Virus record (IMG/VR): IMGVR_UViG_3300027541_000418
Coordinates: 1 to 35,161 of that record
Strand: one strand, 5' to 3'
DNA length: 35,161 nucleotides
Source: a virus
Both the position numbers and the translations under genes were made by a program. Shown piece after piece: positions 31,470 to 35,161 of the stretch; the stretch's first letter is position 1; each line of letters starts with the position of its first letter. The notes beneath the pieces are model-generated. The model worked only from the letters and a program-made list of their open reading frames with translations. It was not told the DNA's origin and did no database searches.

Positions 31470-32561
31470 ATGGCAAATAAATTTACTCGTTTCCTTACAG
31501 GTGTCGGTCAAGGTCTAACAAATCCAAAAGGTGTTTGGGGGAATTGGCAACACGCAACTCGTCTGTATATAGACGATACAATGAGGTTGGCTCCGAGAAC
31601 CAAGTTCTTATTTTATGTTCGATTTGAATTAGATAAGACTGCAATTAAAGCACCTCAATTTACAAATAGACATGCCGACGAAATTGGATTCTTAGTAAAA
31701 TCTACCGACTTGCCTAAGTACACAATCGAATCTGTTACTAAAAATCAATATAATCGTAAAAAAATAATTTACAAAAACTATACTTACGATCCTGTTAATC
31801 TAACATTCTACGATGACAGCGCAGGAATTATCAATGCACTATGGGCATTGTATATGGGATATTATATTGCTGATCGAAATCTTCCTGATCAGGCATTTTC
31901 TAAAACAAACTATAGACAGACTGAGACAGGATTAGACAACTTCCAATACGGATTTGACAATAACAGAGGCCCAGATTTTATTAAAAGTATTTCTGTGTAT
32001 ACTATGAGTCGTAGAAGATTTAACGGATACACATATATTAATCCAAAAATAACATCCTGGAGTCACGGTAATGTTGATTACTCGGCAAGCAGTGAGGCAT
32101 TAGAAAACACAATGAGTTTTCAATATGAATCTGTTAGATATAGTTCAGGACAAGTAGCCATTGGAAGTCCTAAGGGATTCGCTACATTACACTACGATAC
32201 CACACCAAGTCCATTAAGTGTTGCCGGTGGAGGTGTTGCAACATTAACAGGACCTGGAGGTGTTCTAGACGGTCTTGAATCAGTGTTTGGTGCTGTAGGT
32301 GATGGTACTGCATTTGGTAGTATCGGCGGCTTCTTAGGAACTGCCATTGCTGCTGCAAATACCGTTAAAAATATCAAAGGTTTAAGTAAAGACGGACTTA
32401 AACAAGAAGCAATTAATATTTTAAGTAGTCCTGCAACAATTCGTGGAGCAATCAATACCGTTGGCGGTATTGTTGGAGCAACATTTCCAAAGAATTCAAA
32501 CAATACAGATACCACAATAGCAAGCCCTAAAATAATGGCCGGCGGGGATAACATAGTATAA
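31470..32561 (+). CDS. Tail-tube-fold protein, probable tube-baseplate junction component (363 aa)
   Basis: The N-terminal two thirds resembles a tail-tube fold: F-L-F-Y-V-R-F-E-L-D (about 46-55), F-L-V-K-S-T-D-L-P-K-Y-T-I-E (about 74-87), Y-D-P-V-N-L-T-F-Y-D-D-S (about 106-117) and Y-I-N-P-K-I-T-S-W-S-H-G, with a final M-S-F-Q-Y-E-S-V-R-Y strand. After about residue 235 a glycine/alanine-rich, low-complexity tail (G-G-V-A-T-L-T-G-P-G-G; I-G-G-F-L-G-T-A-I-A-A-A-N) follows. In T4, tube-fold paralogues gp48 and gp54 start the tube on the baseplate; this protein may play that role, but I cannot tell which. It has its own late promoter and its stop overlaps the next ATG. Confidence 0.68.
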   Translation: MANKFTRFLTGVGQGLTNPKGVWGNWQHATRLYIDDTMRLAPRTKFLFYVRFELDKTAIKAPQFTNRHADEIGFLVKSTDLPKYTIESVTKNQYNRKKIIYKNYTYDPVNLTFYDDSAGIINALWALYMGYYIADRNLPDQAFSKTNYRQTETGLDNFQYGFDNNRGPDFIKSISVYTMSRRRFNGYTYINPKITSWSHGNVDYSASSEALENTMSFQYESVRYSSGQVAIGSPKGFATLHYDTTPSPLSVAGGGVATLTGPGGVLDGLESVFGAVGDGTAFGSIGGFLGTAIAAANTVKNIKGLSKDGLKQEAINILSSPATIRGAINTVGGIVGATFPKNSNNTDTTIASPKIMAGGDNIV

Positions 32562-32929
32562 TGTCAACTAATCTACCAGCACCTATAATCGAAGATAGCG
32601 CAGAAGCTACTAAATTATTTTTTGATCAGTATGGAATCAGTCCTTTAGAATTTTCTGCAAACGAAGTATCAGCAGCAATTGGTTTTTTTGAGTCAAAAGG
32701 ATTTTCTGGCCAAGCGGGCACCGCCACAGCATACACATTATTAAACCAAGCTAAAATAGATGGAGTTTCTGTTTTTAAATTATTAGATACATTAAAAACT
32801 TTTGATGGTGTTGAGCTAAGTGCTGTCGTAAGCGAAATATTGAATAATAATAGACGATCAACATCTACACTAGGCTATAGATCATTATCTATTAGTAAAG
32901 CCGAAATTCTTAGAAATATATCACCGTAA
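32561..32929 (+). CDS. Unknown helical protein in tail/head-completion operon (122 aa)
   Basis: No family was recognised. Predicted mostly alpha-helical, with F-F-D-Q-Y-G-I-S-P-L-E-F-S-A-N-E-V (about 20-36), A-I-G-F-F-E-S-K-G-F and I-S-K-A-E-I-L-R-N-I at the end; no cysteine, no membrane segment. It overlaps both neighbours by a single base (TAATG on each side), so it is translationally coupled to the tube-like protein and to the gp4-like protein. That context suggests a structural or assembly role in tail or head completion. Confidence 0.65.
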   Translation: MSTNLPAPIIEDSAEATKLFFDQYGISPLEFSANEVSAAIGFFESKGFSGQAGTATAYTLLNQAKIDGVSVFKLLDTLKTFDGVELSAVVSEILNNNRRSTSTLGYRSLSISKAEILRNISP

Positions 32930-33369
32930 TGCCTAAATTTGCATCAGGAAGGTTTGAGATGAAAAATCCCGACAAATACGTTGGGAAAAAAACACCGTTA
33001 GCTCGTAGTAGCTGGGAATTTATTTTTATGAGAATGCTTGATGAACATCAGGGCGTTCAAAATTGGGCTAGCGAAAGTATACAAATACCTTATCGAGATC
33101 CTTTAACAGGAAAATATACCGTGTATGTCCCAGATTTTTTTATTGTCTATGTTGATAAGAACGGAAATAAACATGCAGAAGTTGTAGAAGTAAAACCGGA
33201 AAGTCAAACTAAATTAGAAAGTGTTGGAAAAAGTCTTTATAACCAGGAACAATATGTAAAAAATATGGCCAAATGGGAAGCTGCTAGTAAGTGGTGTAAA
33301 CAGCAAGGTGTAAGATTTCGTATTGTAAACGAAGGCGATATTTTTCATCAAGGTAAAAAACGTAGATAA
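32929..33369 (+). CDS. 4: Head completion protein gp4-like, nuclease fold (146 aa)
   Basis: R-S-S-W-E-F-I-F-M-R-M-L-D (26-38), W-A-S-E-S-I-Q-I-P-Y (46-55), V-P-D-F-F-I (67-72) and E-V-K-P (87-90) line up with T4 gp4 (R-S-N-W-E-K-F-F-F-E-W-L-D ... W-G-S-E-T-A-V-I-P-Y ... M-D-I-W ... I-E-I-K-P). E30, D69 and E87-x-K89 reproduce a PD-(D/E)xK nuclease arrangement. T4 gp4 is needed for filled heads to accept tails; a nuclease activity in trimming the packaged DNA end is suspected but not shown here. ATG overlaps the previous stop; the small terminase gene follows after 7 bases. Confidence 0.85.
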   Translation: MPKFASGRFEMKNPDKYVGKKTPLARSSWEFIFMRMLDEHQGVQNWASESIQIPYRDPLTGKYTVYVPDFFIVYVDKNGNKHAEVVEVKPESQTKLESVGKSLYNQEQYVKNMAKWEAASKWCKQQGVRFRIVNEGDIFHQGKKRR

Positions 33370-33376
33370 GTAATAT

Positions 33377-33859
33377 ATGACCAAAAAACTTGAAGAACTT
33401 TTTAATTTAGACTCTGCCGAACCAGAGAAAAAAACAGAAGAATCTGCTCCTGTTGTTTCGCACGAACAAGTTAATTCTCTTGAAGATAGCTATAAAGCAG
33501 TAGCAGAAATAACCAAAGGGTTACCTGTTATCAAAGAGTTAGAAGAATTAGACGATAAAGAACTTGACAATCTAGCAAAGAAAGCAGAAGATGCCTACGA
33601 CGATTTAATGGATTTGGGCATGAATGTAGAAGTACGATACAGCGGCCGTATTTTTGAAGTAGCAGCAAGCATGATGGGCAATGCTATTAACGCTAAAACT
33701 GCTAAAATTGATAAAAAATTAAAAGCAATTGATCTTCAACTTAAGAAGTATAAGATTGATAAAGATAATAACGAAGATCCAAACGATGTGTTACAAGGCC
33801 AGGGCTACATCATTACAGACCGCAACGATCTTCTTAAGAAATTGGGTCAAAAGGAATAA
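33377..33859 (+). CDS. 16: Small terminase subunit gp16-like (160 aa)
   Basis: The layout fits T4-type small terminases: an acidic, flexible N-terminus (residues 1-45), L-E-D-S-Y-K-A-V-A-E-I-T-K (about 35-47), a central helix pair with A-E-D-A-Y-D-D-L-M-D-L-G-M-N-V (about 70-84) and R-I-F-E-V-A-A-S-M-M-G-N-A-I-N-A-K (about 90-106), then a lysine-rich coiled-coil helix and a short C-terminal tail. The R-x-F-E-V-x-(A/S)-x-x-M-G/I pattern is shared with gp16 of T4 and its marine relatives. Small terminases form rings that recognise concatemeric DNA and regulate the gp17 motor. The gene for the large subunit is not in the window. Its last codons overlap a late promoter for the next gene. Confidence 0.75.
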   Translation: MTKKLEELFNLDSAEPEKKTEESAPVVSHEQVNSLEDSYKAVAEITKGLPVIKELEELDDKELDNLAKKAEDAYDDLMDLGMNVEVRYSGRIFEVAASMMGNAINAKTAKIDKKLKAIDLQLKKYKIDKDNNEDPNDVLQGQGYIITDRNDLLKKLGQKE

Positions 33860-33862
33860 ATA
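33855..33862 (+). promoter_or_regulatory. Late promoter box overlapping the gp16 stop codon
   Basis: AATAAATA (33855-33862) contains the TAA stop of gp16 (33857-33859) and ends 5 bases before the next ATG at 33868. The nearest purine run (AAGG) is 13 bases from the ATG, too far to be a good ribosome-binding site. Confidence 0.65.
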
Positions 33863-33867
33863 TAGTT

Positions 33868-34452
33868 ATGAAGACTTTTAGAGAATACCTTGCTGAAAGC
33901 AAAAAATCGTACCCTTTTAAAGTAAGGGTAGCTGGCGAACTGCCTGAAAATTTTGAGAAAAATTTCAAAGAATGCTTGGGAGCAACAAATCCTACTATTG
34001 TAGAAAAATCAAAAACTCCTATACAAGCATCACCCATTGATTTTCCAGAATTAAGTAATGTGGAAGTTCATACATTTGAAGTTGTTTGTGAATATCCTAT
34101 TACTGCACCAGAAATTGCAGAACATGTCAAGTACTTTGTACCGGAGAGCCATTTCCGTATTAGAAACGGCGGTGATTCTCACGAAGCAGACATAGTATTT
34201 GTTGACTCTGAGCCAAGTGGTAAAGCTGTTTTAGAAGAACCAGTATTGTCAAACGACAAGATTAAGGTTAAAGATTATTTCGGTGATGATTTTAATAAAG
34301 GATTTTTAAAAGATCTAGAAAAAACATCAAAGACTAGAAAGAAAGAAAACGGCACACAGGTCGAATACAAATTACCTAAATTTAAACAAGACAAGGCGGG
34401 TGCAAGCTCACCTATGAGTAAAGTTGATAACCCTAACCCAGTCAAAGGATAA
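33868..34452 (+). CDS. Putative internal head protein with T4-like capsid-targeting peptide (194 aa)
   Basis: The N-terminus M-K-T-F-R-E-Y-L-A-E-S closely resembles the capsid-targeting sequence of T4 internal proteins (M-K-T-Y-Q-E-F-I-A-E-A). L-A-E (residues 8-10) fits the L/I-x-E site of the T4 gp21 prohead protease, so removal of the first ten residues on maturation is predicted. The rest has a folded middle (V-E-V-H-T-F-E-V-V-C-E-Y-P-I-T-A-P-E, about 66-83) and a lysine/proline-rich flexible end. It starts 5 bases after a late promoter without a ribosome-binding site. It could be a prohead core or DNA-co-injected protein; a chance N-terminal match cannot be excluded without comparison. 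Confidence 0.6.
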   Translation: MKTFREYLAESKKSYPFKVRVAGELPENFEKNFKECLGATNPTIVEKSKTPIQASPIDFPELSNVEVHTFEVVCEYPITAPEIAEHVKYFVPESHFRIRNGGDSHEADIVFVDSEPSGKAVLEEPVLSNDKIKVKDYFGDDFNKGFLKDLEKTSKTRKKENGTQVEYKLPKFKQDKAGASSPMSKVDNPNPVKG

Positions 34453-34455
34453 AAA

Positions 34456-35160
34456 ATGAATTTTCATGAATTGCTAACAAAAATGCAAGAATTAGACAGG
34501 CCAGTTGAAGAGTGCGGTGAGCCAATGAACATGCCTGCTCCAGCAATGCAAACTCCTCCAACGACACCTCCAAGCATGAGTGTTAACCTAAATGCTCAAG
34601 GCATGGATAATATTGAGGACTTATTAAAGTTAATTACTAAAGTCAATCCTGATACAATTAAATCAGATCCAACTTTACCATCTTTAACACCTCCAGGTCC
34701 TTCTATCGCTAGCATTAAACCAGAATTACCCCCACTAAAAATGTTACCTGACTTTGATAAACCAGGTGATGACAAAATGAATCCTCCGGGATTACCTGGC
34801 CTTGGCGGCGGTGGTGACGAACCAAAAGTTATCGATATCGATATTGACGGTGATAAAGAAAAAGAAGGTCCCGGCCCAGACGGTAGTCCTGAACATGAAG
34901 GTCCAGAAGGCGAAAAACCTGAACCAGAAGAAATGGACGACAAAGAAGAAAAAGACGACGACGAAGATAAAGAAGATGAGGCATTTGGTAATTCAGTTGG
35001 AAGTTCAGAGCCAGAAACTAAAGATGCATCATTTTCAACACACGACGGCAACGATTTAAACAAATCAAAAGGAACATATCCTAAAGTTGCTGGTGGCGAT
35101 AACCCAATGCAAAAACAAAAATTTGAGGGCGATTTAAGATCTCAAATTCGTGCAGACTAA
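34456..35160 (+). CDS. Acidic, proline-rich low-complexity protein, possible prohead/core component (234 aa)
   Basis: The N-terminus M-N-F-H-E-L-L-T-K-M-Q-E-L-D is an amphipathic helix, followed by Pro/Met-rich sequence, a short conserved-looking helix (M-D-N-I-E-D-L-L-K-L-I-T-K-V-N-P-D, about 50-66), a Pro/Gly segment, a strongly acidic block (about 125-175, mainly D, E and K) and a polar tail ending in R-S-Q-I-R-A-D. Mostly disordered by composition. Acidic low-complexity stretches occur in T4 prohead core proteins such as gp67, and the neighbour upstream looks head-targeted, so a core or scaffold role is possible. Homology was not shown. AAGG lies close upstream; the gap to the previous gene is 3 bases. 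The gene is complete and ends one base before the window edge. Confidence 0.6.
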   Translation: MNFHELLTKMQELDRPVEECGEPMNMPAPAMQTPPTTPPSMSVNLNAQGMDNIEDLLKLITKVNPDTIKSDPTLPSLTPPGPSIASIKPELPPLKMLPDFDKPGDDKMNPPGLPGLGGGGDEPKVIDIDIDGDKEKEGPGPDGSPEHEGPEGEKPEPEEMDDKEEKDDDEDKEDEAFGNSVGSSEPETKDASFSTHDGNDLNKSKGTYPKVAGGDNPMQKQKFEGDLRSQIRAD

Positions 35161-35161
35161 T

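Noticed and set aside
34596-35063. 155-aa minus-strand Ser/Pro/Gly-rich reading frame
   Set aside because: Complement of the acidic low-complexity gene; its composition follows from the other strand.

Overview
The window is 35 kb of a tailed phage genome (contractile-tailed T4-like myovirus). It holds recognisable counterparts of T4 genes 1, 4, 13, 14, 15, 16, 18 and 19, together with very large modular tail or baseplate proteins of the kind carried by marine T4-like phages (cyanophage and pelagiphage relatives). The DNA is AT-rich and gene-dense: neighbouring genes often share a TAATG or ATGA junction and no gap exceeds about 110 bases. Late promoters of the T4 type (TATAAATA and variants) precede several genes. 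No photosynthesis gene, tRNA, integrase or CRISPR array was seen, so the host is not fixed by this window; an aquatic Gram-negative or cyanobacterial host is an inference from the gene families.

Layout. (1) 1-11605: host-interaction module. A giant fibre-like protein, cut off at the left edge, is followed by two small virion proteins, three tandem cysteine/glycine-rich paralogues and a 214-residue protein of unknown role. (2) 11625-14473: a self-contained cassette with its own sigma70-like promoter and terminators on both sides, encoding a GT9-like glycosyltransferase and a NodU/CmcH-type carbamoyltransferase. (3) 14481-22063: late promoters, two small virion proteins and a second giant structural protein that shares domains with the first. 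(4) 22032-25477, minus strand: gp14 and gp15 (neck and tail completion), a Nudix-like protein and a small coiled-coil protein. (5) 25511-27254: gp13 diverges from gp14 across a 27-base gap; a dNMP kinase (gp1) with its own early promoter follows, then a convergent HNH-like zinc protein. (6) 27361-35160: tail sheath gp18, tail tube gp19, a tube-like baseplate protein, a small unknown, gp4 head-completion nuclease-fold protein, small terminase gp16, a protein with a T4-like capsid-targeting peptide, and an acidic proline-rich protein.

How it works together. Most genes build the virion late in infection: sheath and tube form the contractile tail, gp13/14/15 and gp4 complete neck, head and tail junctions, gp16 serves DNA packaging, and the giant and Cys-rich proteins probably form fibres that touch the host. 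The glycan/carbamoyl cassette and the dNMP kinase look early-expressed although they sit inside the late block.

Most notable observations: (a) two places where a sigma70-like promoter lies inside an RNA hairpin, so that late read-through transcripts carry the full hairpin and locally started transcripts do not; (b) a recurrent late-promoter box placed 5-7 bases from the ATG, implying leaderless late mRNAs; (c) three Cys-rich tail-module paralogues with about 34-40 cysteines each; (d) Asp-box beta-propeller arrays in both giant proteins; (e) a short surface-type module reused in sheath, gp14 and gp15.
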